Position numbers and translations under genes: made by a program
Assembly: GCA_015063955.1 (NCBI GenBank)
Contig: SVTD01000015.1
Coordinates: 1-35,374, forward strand
Length of the DNA: 35,374 nt
Direction of reading: 5' to 3'
Source: Oscillospiraceae bacterium
GTDB taxonomy: Bacteria; Bacillota; Clostridia; Oscillospirales; CAG-272
The notes under the pieces: model-generated
The model's input: the letters and a program-made list of their open reading frames with translations, nothing else
The model's database searches: none
Told to the model about the DNA's origin: nothing
Shown: positions 5,970-13,602 of the stretch, in pieces
How the letters are laid out: every line of letters begins with the position of its first letter
Numbering within the stretch: position 1 is the first letter of the stretch

Positions 5970-8405
5970 TTATGCGCCTGCGAGAATTCTCTTGAGCATA
6001 TTTGTATCGATAGCGTTGATCTGGCCGTCACCGTTAACGTCAGCAGCCTTTTCCTGTCTGCTGCCTGCTTCGATGGAGAGGGTACCTGCAACTGCTCTCA
6101 TGAGGTAGTTGGAGTCGATACCGTTAACCTGTCCGTCGCCATCAAGGTCGCCCTTCATAACTTCGGGTTCGGGCTCAACTACGCTGCCGCCGGTCCAGCC
6201 TGTTCTTGCTGCTGCAAGACCTGTGGAGCCAACTTCGATGTTTGTGATGTAGCAATCAGCGTTGTGCTTAAGAAGGATAGCACCCTGAGATGTGGAGTAG
6301 AAGTGGTAGTCTGTAGCTGCTGCTACGAGCTCGCCATCCCAGAAGAGCATTGCAGTTTCTGCCTCGTTATCAAACATGAATGCGTACTCGTGCCATGTGT
6401 TGAGAGTGAGCTGCTCAGCTGTTGCCTCCGTGTAGCAGTATGCATACTCATCAAGCTCCTCGATGGAGTCGGGGTTCTGGTGAGATGAGGGATAGATTGC
6501 GAAGAACCACTGATCCTCAACGCTTACGAGACCTGCAAGAGCGTATACACCCTTACCGCCGCCGTATGTGCCGTCGCCGCCGAACCAGTTACCGAAGAAT
6601 GTGTTATAAGGTCTCTTGTCGGGATCAGCTTCAGCAAGAAGCTCGTTTGTTGTAGGAAGCTCTGTGAAGTAAACGTCTGTTGCCTCTGTGTAGGAGGTAG
6701 CGTAGCTGCTTGCCTCGAAGTAAGTACCTGTCTGACCGTCGATTGTGAGGTCGAGAACGTTCTTACCCTCGGAAGCGAATGTGAACTTATCGAAGGAGTT
6801 CTTTGCAGAACCGTCCTCGTTCCAGAGCTTCTGTCTGAGAGTACCTGTGGGGTCTGTCTCGTCTGTGTATCTGGAGCCGTTCTCATCAAGTGTTTCCCAC
6901 TGGATACAGAAGCCGCCTTCAGCCCACCAACCCTGGTCGGAGATAGTTGTTTCTGTTTCGAGGAAGTCGTACTTTGTGTAAGCCTCTGTGCTGTTAAGTG
7001 TCATTGTGAATGCCTCGCCGCAAACTGTACATTCAGCGGAGATGGATCCGTCCTGGGAGCCTGTGGGGAGAGATTCGTTGGAGAATGCGTTCTTATGGCC
7101 GGCTACGAAGCCTCTTTCGTAACCGCACTCACACTTCTCGGGAACGATACAGGTAGGCTCTGCGAATACGTGCTCGTGAGCTGTTGTTTCATTAGCGTTT
7201 ACGCCGGAGAGTACGAGGCAGTTGGAGCCACCGCAAGTCTGAGGCATATCCTTGGTGTCATAGCCTGTAAGACCGGAACCCCAGGTGAGGTAGGAGTTGT
7301 AGGGGCCCTTACCGAGCTGTGCGTTGAAGCGAGCCATGGAGAAGCCGAGCTCGTTCTCAGCTTCGGGAGCGTAATCGTCAGCAACGAGTGTCCAGGGGAG
7401 AGCGATCTCGTATGTAACGAAGTCCTTTACAAATGCGGGACGGGGGTCGATATCGTGAGGATATACTGTTGCGTATGTGATGTATAAGTCAGTTTCGAGA
7501 GCAAGGTCGCCCCACTCGGAAATATCAGCGGGCTTCCACTGTGTCTCGATCTTTGTACCAACTGTGCCGTCCTCAAGCTCAACCTCTACTTCAACCTCTT
7601 CGGGGAAGTATCTCTTGGAAGCGTCACACATATCGGTGTAACCGGATGTGTAGTAGGAGAAGATGAAGTTACCGATTGTGGAGTGTGTCTCCTCACCGTA
7701 GGAGCTGTATGTTGTATCAGTGTTGGACCAGGGGAATGTGCAGTTGAGAGTGGTGTCTGTTTCGCCGTGGATCTCGGGATCGTAGGGGAAGGAGTCAACT
7801 GCTGCGTTGTAGCCCTGACCGCCAACGATAGCGTTAGGACCTGCGGGATCAAGACGGAACTGGATAGCGTCGCCGTCCCAGTTGTTACCTGCAGTAGCAG
7901 TGCCTGCGTTGATGTAGCCGTCTGCATCAGTGTATTCAACTGCCATGTAGAAGTACTGTTCGTCCCACATGAAGCGAACGTCGAACTCAAGTCCGTCAGC
8001 GGGAGCGAGAGACTTGTTGTTGCCGTCCTTGAGCCAACGGTAGAAGGTGTTCTCTGCAGAGGGAACCTCGAAGAGAGAGTTGTTACCGTAAGCAAGGCCG
8101 CTCTGAGGAGCGTAATCGGAGTCGATGTGGTAAACTACCTCAGTCCACTCACCCTCTTCGATGATACCGTCGATGGTAAGAATGCCCTGAGCTTCGTCAC
8201 CAGCCTTGATCTCGTAAGCATCAACCCATTCAAAGCCAGTCTGGTTTGTACCGGAGATCTCAGAGTACATGGTTGTACCGCCAAAGTACTGTGCTTCGAT
8301 CAGCATGTTATTGGCGTCAAGAGTTGCAGCGGATGATGCAGGTGCAAATGCAAACATAGCAACGAGCATAGCCGCTACAAGAACGAGAGAAATCGTCTTT
8401 CTCAT
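5970..8405 (-). CDS. Secreted carbohydrate-binding protein with type I dockerin
   Basis: The 811-aa protein has a Sec signal peptide (cleavage near ASSA, residue 26). Residues about 72-380 resemble a CBM9/DOMON-type sugar-binding domain: LTIDGIIEEGEWTE, then DVRFMWDEQYFYMAVEYTD, then WDGDAIQFRLD. A short Cys segment follows (C-x6-C-x-CG, then ECTVCGEAF), then a large beta-rich region with LamG-like features (FGNWFGGDG, TWHEYAFMFDNE). The C-terminus (750-811) is a type I dockerin with two calcium loops, D753/D755/D757/D764 and D789/N791/D793/D800. No glycoside hydrolase catalytic domain is apparent. It likely binds polysaccharide and docks onto a cohesin scaffold; no cohesin is in the window. 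Thr codons are mostly ACA or ACT, unlike the cytosolic genes, suggesting high expression. The start has TAGGAGG. Confidence 0.85.
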   Translation of the reverse strand: MRKTISLVLVAAMLVAMFAFAPASSAATLDANNMLIEAQYFGGTTMYSEISGTNQTGFEWVDAYEIKAGDEAQGILTIDGIIEEGEWTEVVYHIDSDYAPQSGLAYGNNSLFEVPSAENTFYRWLKDGNNKSLAPADGLEFDVRFMWDEQYFYMAVEYTDADGYINAGTATAGNNWDGDAIQFRLDPAGPNAIVGGQGYNAAVDSFPYDPEIHGETDTTLNCTFPWSNTDTTYSSYGEETHSTIGNFIFSYYTSGYTDMCDASKRYFPEEVEVEVELEDGTVGTKIETQWKPADISEWGDLALETDLYITYATVYPHDIDPRPAFVKDFVTYEIALPWTLVADDYAPEAENELGFSMARFNAQLGKGPYNSYLTWGSGLTGYDTKDMPQTCGGSNCLVLSGVNANETTAHEHVFAEPTCIVPEKCECGYERGFVAGHKNAFSNESLPTGSQDGSISAECTVCGEAFTMTLNSTEAYTKYDFLETETTISDQGWWAEGGFCIQWETLDENGSRYTDETDPTGTLRQKLWNEDGSAKNSFDKFTFASEGKNVLDLTIDGQTGTYFEASSYATSYTEATDVYFTELPTTNELLAEADPDKRPYNTFFGNWFGGDGTYGGGKGVYALAGLVSVEDQWFFAIYPSSHQNPDSIEELDEYAYCYTEATAEQLTLNTWHEYAFMFDNEAETAMLFWDGELVAAATDYHFYSTSQGAILLKHNADCYITNIEVGSTGLAAARTGWTGGSVVEPEPEVMKGDLDGDGQVNGIDSNYLMRAVAGTLSIEAGSRQEKAADVNGDGQINAIDTNMLKRILAGA

Positions 8406-8433
8406 AATGTCCTCCTAAAAATAAAATATTTTT

Positions 8434-8493
8434 GCTCATACACGCAATGAGCCTTTGTAGTTAGATTATACCATTTTCTTTTAGTAATTTCAA
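8434..8493 (-). promoter_or_regulatory. Promoter and leader hairpin of the dockerin gene
   Basis: On the minus strand, TTGAAA (8493-8488), a 17-bp spacer and TATAAT (8470-8465) form a good sigma-A promoter. The 5' leader then contains a 6-bp hairpin (GCTCAT/ATGAGC, 8452-8434) before the AGGAGG site, possibly stabilising the transcript. Confidence 0.7.
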
Positions 8494-8548
8494 CTACTAA
8501 TTGATAAATTGCAATAATTTTTTTGTAGTATCTTTCAATATATATAAT

Positions 8549-8576
8549 AAAGCACCGCCTTTTTCGGCGGTGCTTT
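8549..8576 (-). terminator. Terminator of the 66-aa RHH gene
   Basis: An 11-bp stem (AAAGCACCGCC with GGCGGTGCTTT) lies just downstream of the minus-strand stop at 8589. The longer T-run is on the plus strand, so it may act in both directions. Confidence 0.7.
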
Positions 8577-8588
8577 TTTGCTACCACA

Positions 8589-8789
8589 TTATAAAGTATC
8601 TTCCTTTTCGGGGAGCTCTATATTTTGTGTATTGATCCTTCCGTGTACCTTTTCGAAGTACTGCACGTTCTGTCGGATCATATGGAGCATATGGTTATTG
8701 AGATTATTGTTTTCCTTTGAAGCAACATAAATCAGCTTTTTATAGAGCTCGGAGTCGATGCGGATGGTGAATTCTTCCTTTGTTTTCAT
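8589..8789 (-). CDS. Arc-type ribbon-helix-helix protein, 66 aa
   Basis: ATG at 8789 follows AAAGGA. The sequence MKTKEEFTIRIDSELYKKL then IYVASKENNNLNNHMLHMIRQNV matches Arc-like DNA-binding proteins: a beta strand (EFTIRID) followed by two helices. The tail QYFEKVHGRINTQNIELPEK is likely disordered or for oligomerisation. It is monocistronic, with its own extended -10 (TGGTATACT, -10 at 8824-8819) and terminator, and diverges from comM. It shares the KVHG/SKHG tail element with the other RHH protein (356-526) but is clearly a different protein. The regulated target is unknown; the divergent arrangement makes comM or its own promoter candidates. Confidence 0.75.
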   Translation of the reverse strand: MKTKEEFTIRIDSELYKKLIYVASKENNNLNNHMLHMIRQNVQYFEKVHGRINTQNIELPEKEDTL

Positions 8790-8818
8790 TTTTGCAGTCC
8801 TTTCGGTGGTTTTTCTTC

Positions 8819-8824
8819 AGTATA
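8819..8824 (-). promoter_or_regulatory. Extended -10 for the RHH gene
   Basis: On the minus strand TGGTATACT gives an extended -10 element about 30 bp upstream of the start at 8789; no good -35 is seen. Confidence 0.45.
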
Positions 8825-8847
8825 CCATAAAAATGCCCGCAATGCTA

Positions 8848-8876
8848 TTGTCATAAAAAGAAAAATGTGATAAAAT
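8848..8876 (+). promoter_or_regulatory. Promoter of comM
   Basis: TTGTCA (8848-8853), a 17-bp spacer and TAAAAT (8871-8876) preceded by TGA (extended -10) lie 32 bp before the ATG at 8908. Confidence 0.65.
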
Positions 8877-8907
8877 TAATTATTAATTTGTATTTTCGGA
8901 GGTGCAT

Positions 8908-10437
8908 ATGCTGACAACTGCCTATACTGCGGGGCTTTTCGGTATTGACGGATATCTCGTCACCGTGGAATGCAACGCTTACAGCGATCTTCCCGCCTTT
9001 GAGATAGTGGGTCTGCCCGATGCCGCCGTCAAGGAGGCAAAGCAGAGGGTCCAGGCTGCCGCCGCAAACAGCGGTCTTCTCTTTCCCGAGATGGCGGTAA
9101 CGGTGAATCTTGCACCTGCGGACGTAAAAAAGGAAGGCAGCGCCTTCGACCTTGCCATTCTTACGGCACTGCTGAAGCTTTCATCCTCCATCCCCTCGGG
9201 GACGGATATTGAGGACTGCTGCTTTATCGGCGAGCTTTCGTTTTCAGGCTCGGTGCGCAGCGTCAGGGGAGTGCTCCCCATGGTCATTGCCGCAAGGGAC
9301 GGGGGAAAAAAGCGAGTATTCGTTCCCGCGTCAAACGCTGCCGAGGCAGGCGTTGTGGACGGAGTGAAGGTATACGGTGTCGAAAGGGTCACGGACGTCG
9401 TCGGTCATCTCAGCGGAGAAGCACCCCTTGAGCCCGTAAAGAGCGATGCTATAGATTTTTCAAGGCTTTCGCAGTCGGGGCTTGATTTTTGCGACGTTAA
9501 GGGGCAGGAAAGAGCCAAAAGAGCAATGGAGATCGCCGCGGCAGGCGGTCACAATATCCTGCTCATAGGCCCTCCCGGCTCGGGAAAGTCCATGCTTTCA
9601 AAGCGTCTTCCCTCCATTCTTCCTCCCATGACCTTTGAGGAGGCGCTGGTGACAACGAAGATCCACTCGGTTTCGGGCCTTCTTGCCGACGGACAGTCCC
9701 TCGTTTGCGAAAGACCCTTCCGCAGTCCCCATCATACCCTGTCAGCACCCGCTCTCGTCGGCGGCGGCAAGAATCCGGCACCCGGGGAGATATCCATTGC
9801 CAACAACGGCGTTCTTTTTCTTGACGAGCTGCCGGAGTTTCCGAAAAACGTGTCTGAGAGCCTGCGCCAGCCCCTTGAGGACGGCAAGGTGACCATAACG
9901 AGAACGGCAGGAAGGGTGACCTTCCCCGCAAGCTTTATGCTTGTGGCGGCGATGAACCCCTGCAAGTGCGGCTATTTCGGCTCAAAGGCGAAGGTCTGCA
10001 CCTGCAAAAAGGAAGATATAAAGCGCTATCTCTCAAAGATAAGCGGTCCTCTTCTTGACAGAATAGATATTCAGGTGGAGCTTCCCGCCCTCGATTATTC
10101 GGAGCTTTCGAAAAAGGAGGTATCCGAGTCCTCCGCCGAGGTGAGAAAAAGAGTCGTAAGGGCAAGAGAGGTCGCTCAGAAAAGATTTGAAAATACGTCC
10201 ATCACCTGCAATGCACAGATGCAGTCCTCCCACATCAGAGAGCATTGCTCCCTGGATGCGGCAGGAGATACCATACTGAAAAAGGCCTTCGACTCCATGG
10301 GAATGTCCGCCCGCGGCTACGACCGTATTCTGAGAGTAGCGAGAACTATTGCCGATCTTGACGGATCGGAGGCCATCGGCGCCCGCCACATAGCGGAGGC
10401 GGTACAGCTTAGAAGCCTTGACAGAAAGTATTGGTAA
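8908..10437 (+). CDS. comM: ComM/YifB-family magnesium-chelatase-like AAA+ ATPase
   Basis: I chose ATG at 8908 because GGAGG (8898-8902) sits 5 nt upstream; a GTG at 8902 overlaps that site. The 509-aa protein has the full ComM architecture: an N-terminal Lon-like domain (GLFGIDGYLVTVECN, FEIVGLPDAAVKEAKQRV, VNLAPADVKKEGSAFDL), a central AAA+ domain with Walker A GPPGSGKS and Walker B GVLFLDELPEF, and the CGYFG...C-x-C cysteine segment, then the C-terminal lid domain ending QLRSLDRKYW. ComM is a helicase promoting branch migration when transformed DNA is integrated. The gene stands alone with its own promoter; dprA, sometimes adjacent, is not here. Length is normal and all motifs intact. Confidence 0.95.
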   Translation: MLTTAYTAGLFGIDGYLVTVECNAYSDLPAFEIVGLPDAAVKEAKQRVQAAAANSGLLFPEMAVTVNLAPADVKKEGSAFDLAILTALLKLSSSIPSGTDIEDCCFIGELSFSGSVRSVRGVLPMVIAARDGGKKRVFVPASNAAEAGVVDGVKVYGVERVTDVVGHLSGEAPLEPVKSDAIDFSRLSQSGLDFCDVKGQERAKRAMEIAAAGGHNILLIGPPGSGKSMLSKRLPSILPPMTFEEALVTTKIHSVSGLLADGQSLVCERPFRSPHHTLSAPALVGGGKNPAPGEISIANNGVLFLDELPEFPKNVSESLRQPLEDGKVTITRTAGRVTFPASFMLVAAMNPCKCGYFGSKAKVCTCKKEDIKRYLSKISGPLLDRIDIQVELPALDYSELSKKEVSESSAEVRKRVVRAREVAQKRFENTSITCNAQMQSSHIREHCSLDAAGDTILKKAFDSMGMSARGYDRILRVARTIADLDGSEAIGARHIAEAVQLRSLDRKYW

Positions 10438-10460
10438 CGGGGAGAACGGGGACGGGGGAC

Positions 10461-10539
10461 GCAAAACCTTTTTTGAAAAAAAGGTTCTGCACTCCAAAAA
10501 ACTTTGAAAAAGGGATGGGCATATTCGGGTTTATCGGTA
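10461..10539 (-). repeat. Type B hairpin cassette plus R repeat downstream of comM
   Basis: AACCTTTTTT and AAAAAAAGGTT form a hairpin (10465-10485) that probably terminates comM transcription. It is followed by CTGCACTCCAAAAAACTTTG and an R copy at 10521-10539. The same layout at 17308 and 17485 carries GAAC/GTTC and GGAC/GTCC in place of AACC/GGTT. Confidence 0.7.
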
Positions 10540-10576
10540 TGTTCGAACTTGCGATAAACGGCTACGCTTAACTAAA

Positions 10577-10984
10577 GCCTCCACTTCTCAGACGTTTTAC
10601 GGCTGTGAAGGGGAGGTGGCATCGGTGCAAGCTGAATTGTATTTCTAGTAATTCTTCGGCACCGATGACGGAAGGGTTGCCACATCTGCACGCGAACTGT
10701 TTTTTGAGTTTATTCTAAGGATAAAATGAAAGAATCACCAATGATTACAGCTATTCTTTCATTTTCAATGAAGCTGAAAATATAGTTTGGTTCGCGTGCA
10801 GATGTGGCAACCCTTCCACCGCCCCGATTCAGATAGCATTAATTGTACGTTCGCATCCGCGGCGGTCCCCCTCCCCTTCACACCACGAATCTTCGATATA
10901 CTCGGGCATTCACTTGTGAATGCAGAGCGAATCAGTAAAGCTTTGCCCTCGTATATCTTCATATTCGCGTTGAGAAGTGGAGGC
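10577..10984. repeat. Large nested palindromic element
   Basis: Five nested inverted pairs share roughly one centre: 14 bp (10577-10590 with 10971-10984), 13 bp (10604-10616 with 10870-10882), 28 bp (10670-10697 with 10790-10817) and 13 bp (10723-10735 with 10753-10765), all perfect. A further local hairpin, ATCGGTGC with GCACCGAT, lies in the left arm. The 28-bp arms contain the type A flank CATCTGCACGCGAAC. The skeleton GCCTCC ... GGAGGTGGC ... GACGGAAGG is shared with the element at 17703-17860. No transposase is present. It may be a MITE-like or hairpin-propagated element. Confidence 0.8.
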
Positions 10985-11025
10985 GCAGAGTATCTCCTTC
11001 GCCTTTCAAATTTCAGTTTGAAACA

Positions 11026-11310
11026 TACCGATAAACCCGAATTTGAAGACCAGTTCGTGTGCAGATGGCGGGAGCAGCAAGCCGCTCCCCTACGATATCG
11101 TGAGTGCAAACTCACCGATAAACCCGAATTTGAAGAATGGTTCACGTGCAGATGGACGGACGACCAATGGTCGCCCCTACGACAATGTTAGTCCGTAAAC
11201 TGTTCGACAAACCCGAATTTGAAGGTTTGGTTCGCGTGCTGATGGGTGGACCGTCGAGGACGCCGGTCCCTACAATACACCAATATCGTCCCACCGATAA
11301 ACCCGAATTT
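11026..11310 (+). repeat. Array of four R repeats at 87-90 bp period
   Basis: R copies lie at 11026-11044, 11113-11131, 11202-11220 and 11292-11310 (intervals 87, 89 and 90 bp). All three spacers are type A cassettes with different stems: GGGAGC/GCTCCC, GGCGACC-type, and GGACCG/CGGTCC. The first and third stems also occur in the 5468-5752 array. Confidence 0.85.
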
Positions 11311-11475
11311 ACCTTATCCCTTTTCAAAGTTTTTTGGGAGTGCAGAGGACAAGCTTTTGATATCTTTGGCTTCGCCTTTCGGCGAAGCTGGTGCGAAATA
11401 GCTGAGGCAAAATTATTGTTTTCTTTATTTTCGCACTAAAGTCCTTTGCATCAACTCACCGACAAACCCGAATTT
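11311..11475 (+). repeat. Long type B cassette ending in an R repeat
   Basis: CCTTTTCAAAGTTTTTTGGG is followed by AGAGGAC, an inserted segment with hairpin TTCGCC-TTTC-GGCGAA, GTCCTTTGCATCAACT and an R copy at 11457-11475. The insert closely matches that at 28910-29065. It ends only 43 bp before the start codon at 11519, so it forms most of that gene's upstream region. Confidence 0.7.
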
Positions 11476-11518
11476 GAAGTTACCTTGTATTTTTAATTAT
11501 TAAAAAAGGAAAACAGAT

Positions 11519-11941
11519 ATGGAAAATTTTGAAAGATATTTTTTACACGAAAAGAAGATCCTTCTCGATAACATCAGCTATGAGACCGTGAAGGTTGAGG
11601 GGCGCCCTGCGGAAATGAAGCTCGGCGTCAAGGACACCATCGTTGCACAGCTTATGAAAAACGGTGTCAAGATCAATTTCAACCGCGCTCTGAATTTTGA
11701 GCCGGAGGGGATCTTTTCTCTGTCCGTTACCTACAGTATGATGCTGATCTTCGATCCCACCACAAAGGACGAGGTGAACTGGAAGGGAATGGACATTGCC
11801 ACAGAGTTCAAAAACGGCTGTCCCCATCTTCTCACGGCGCTGATGTCACGAACGTCTCTGATGATCTCCCAGATAACGTCGGCAGGCGGGCAGAACCCCA
11901 TCGTTACACCTGCGGCGCCGGTGGCGCCGCAGGTGCAGTGA
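11519..11941 (+). CDS. SecB-like protein (tentative)
   Basis: ATG at 11519 follows AAAAGGA. The 140-aa protein has no signal peptide or membrane segment. Its length and layout (a beta-rich body NISYETVKVEG, LGVKDTIVAQL, GIFSLSVTYSMMLIF; then a helical end with LLTALMSRTSLMISQIT and GQNPIVTPAAPV) resemble SecB-fold proteins of Gram-positive bacteria. In these the C-terminal helix and a proline-rich tail follow the beta sheet. SecB proteins hold unfolded exported proteins or antitoxins. The identification rests on pattern only. No good promoter precedes it: the upstream DNA is an R repeat. A very stable hairpin covers its last codons. The rhomboid gene follows 65 bp later. Confidence 0.5.
   Translation: MENFERYFLHEKKILLDNISYETVKVEGRPAEMKLGVKDTIVAQLMKNGVKINFNRALNFEPEGIFSLSVTYSMMLIFDPTTKDEVNWKGMDIATEFKNGCPHLLTALMSRTSLMISQITSAGGQNPIVTPAAPVAPQVQ
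11907..11935. other. 13-bp GC hairpin overlapping the end of the SecB-like gene
   Basis: CACCTGCGGCGCC and GGCGCCGCAGGTG are perfectly complementary around a GGT loop. They encode the TPAAPVAPQV tail and end 4 bp before the stop codon. No T-run follows, so it is more likely an mRNA 3'-end stabiliser or a ribosome-affecting structure than a classical terminator. Confidence 0.8.
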
Positions 11942-11960
11942 AGAGAGAAGAGAAACGGTA

Positions 11961-11981
11961 GCTTTTCGCAGAGCGAAAAGC
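11961..11981. other. Hairpin between the SecB-like and rhomboid genes
   Basis: GCTTTTCGC and GCGAAAAGC form a 9-bp perfect stem with an AGA loop, ending 15 bp before the rhomboid ribosome binding site (GGAGA). It could be a weak terminator or a processing site within a two-gene transcript. Confidence 0.55.
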
Positions 11982-12006
11982 AATTTGATTGGAATGGAGA
12001 AAAAAT

Positions 12007-12588
12007 ATGGCTAAAAAGAAAACGGTTTTGAAGATTCAGTATGATTCACCGGTCATACTTACATTTGCCCTCCTTTGTCTTGGGGCGCTCCTTGCAAATT
12101 ATCTGACTGACGGCTGGACGAACCAGCATCTTTTCTGCGTTTATCGCTCTTCATTTTACGACCCGCTGACCTACGTGAGATTTTTCGGTCACGTACTCGG
12201 CCACGCGGATATGGTACACTTTTTCTCAAACATCTGCCTTCTTCTTGTGCTCGGCCCCGTCGTTGAGAGCCGATACGGCAGTGTAAACGTGCTCTGGTCC
12301 ATCATCATCACGGCTCTCGTTACGGGACTCGTTCAGTTCATCTTCTTCCCCGGAACGGGACTTCTCGGTGCCTCCGGCATCGTGTTTATGATGATATTTA
12401 TGTCCTCCATTTCAGGAATCAGAGGCGGAAATATTCCCGTTACTCTTATCTTCGTTGCCATCATTTACCTCGGTCAGGAGGTTTCTGCAATGATCACCCA
12501 AAACGACCAGACCTCCCAGCTTACTCATATCATCGGAGGCATCTGCGGTATCGCCTGCGGTGCTATGATGGCAAAAAAGAAAAGATAA
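12007..12588 (+). CDS. Rhomboid-family intramembrane serine protease
   Basis: ATG at 12007 follows GGAGA; an in-frame upstream ATG at 11989 lacks such a site. The 193-aa protein has about six transmembrane helices. The rhomboid signatures are present: HADMVHFFSN (H71 and N75 in TM2), the catalytic serine in LLGASGIVFMM (S123) and the catalytic histidine in LTHIIGGICGI (H174). Rhomboids cleave transmembrane substrates within the membrane. Length is that of the minimal six-helix form. The upstream SecB-like gene may share its transcript. Substrates are unknown. Confidence 0.9.
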   Translation: MAKKKTVLKIQYDSPVILTFALLCLGALLANYLTDGWTNQHLFCVYRSSFYDPLTYVRFFGHVLGHADMVHFFSNICLLLVLGPVVESRYGSVNVLWSIIITALVTGLVQFIFFPGTGLLGASGIVFMMIFMSSISGIRGGNIPVTLIFVAIIYLGQEVSAMITQNDQTSQLTHIIGGICGIACGAMMAKKKR

Positions 12589-12653
12589 CACGGTTATTTT
12601 TGTTAACAAGCGATATAAAAAGCAAAAAAAGCAATAAAAAGTTGTTCAGCTTG

Positions 12654-12683
12654 TTGACTTGACCCCCTGAAAAATGTTATAAT
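12654..12683 (+). promoter_or_regulatory. Promoter of the six-gene 12734-17180 unit
   Basis: TTGACT (12654-12659), an 18-bp spacer and TATAAT (12678-12683) with TGT just upstream (extended -10) lie 50 bp before the MinD-like start codon. Confidence 0.8.
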
Positions 12684-12733
12684 GGAACGAATCTAGGTCA
12701 GTATATGAATACTGCCCGCCTAAAGGGGAAAGT

Positions 12734-13585
12734 ATGACAGGAAAGTTCATAATGATAGCCTCTTCAAAGGGCGGTGTCGGTAAATCAACTGCCGCTCTCG
12801 GAATTTCCCGTGCGCTTATGCGTATGGGGCATAAGGTCCTCCTTTGCGATCTTGATTTCGGCAATGCCTGCCTTGATATGCTTCTGGGCGTTCAGGACAG
12901 CGTCATCTGTACGGTGCAGGACGTGGCAGGCGGACGTGGAACTGCAGAGGGAGCACTTTTGAAGATCGGAGAAGAGGCGGCGAAAAAGAAAAAAAGACTG
13001 AAGGGCACTGCCGAAAAGGAAGGAGAGCTTTGGCTTCTCCCGTCCATGACGGCGGGGGCGGGATGTATTCCGTCCTACGGCGGAGAATCTCCTATGGAGG
13101 GAGACGGACGCTTCGTCGTTGCGGTGCTTGAGGCGGCAGAGGCCGTCGGTGCTGATTTTACCGTGATCGATACGGGAGCAGGCTACAGCCGCGCCGTTGA
13201 TATTGCGGCACAGCTTTCCGATACGGCGCTGGTGGTAACGGGTCAGATGCCCGTGGCGCTCCGCTCCGCGGAGGCAACCGTTGCAAGGCTTTCGGAAATG
13301 GGTGTGGACGATATCCGTCTCATCATCAATTCCTTTGATGCCCACGGCGTTATCGACGACTCGAGAAAAGGTCTTTTCGGCGTGATAGACGAGTCAAGGG
13401 CACCCCTTATGGGCGTTGTTCCCTACGACTACAGTCTTATGCTCACCCACGAGAGGCTTCTTTCAAGGGGAAAGGATTCCGAGTGTGCCTTTTCCAATAT
13501 AGCAAAGCGTCTTTGCGGCGAGAACGTGCCCCTGTTTTCAGGTATAAAAAGCTTAAGAAAATTGAAAAATAAAATTTGTCTTTGA
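12734..13585 (+). CDS. MinD/ParA-type P-loop ATPase
   Basis: ATG at 12734 follows AAAGGGGAAAG. The 283-aa protein starts with a deviant Walker A, SSKGGVGKST (10-19), carrying the signature lysine K12 that defines MinD/ParA/FlhG ATPases. LLCDLDFGNACLDMLLG (Walker A') and VIDTGAGYS (Walker B region) follow. The C-terminus ends in a short basic amphipathic stretch (IKSLRKLKNKICL), which could act like the MinD membrane-targeting helix. MinC and MinE are not adjacent, so a MinD role in division-site choice is not assured; orphan MinD-like ATPases also position flagella, chemoreceptors or other cargo. A mgsA-like gene follows 17 bp downstream; in Clostridia min genes and mgsA are often neighbours. 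Confidence 0.85.
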   Translation: MTGKFIMIASSKGGVGKSTAALGISRALMRMGHKVLLCDLDFGNACLDMLLGVQDSVICTVQDVAGGRGTAEGALLKIGEEAAKKKKRLKGTAEKEGELWLLPSMTAGAGCIPSYGGESPMEGDGRFVVAVLEAAEAVGADFTVIDTGAGYSRAVDIAAQLSDTALVVTGQMPVALRSAEATVARLSEMGVDDIRLIINSFDAHGVIDDSRKGLFGVIDESRAPLMGVVPYDYSLMLTHERLLSRGKDSECAFSNIAKRLCGENVPLFSGIKSLRKLKNKICL

Positions 13586-13602
13586 ATTTCGAGGAGGTAA
13601 CT

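Noticed and set aside
11026..11310. Integron cassette (attC) array
   Set aside because: The units carry no open frames and no integrase is visible; the R unit is not an attC-like folded site on its own.
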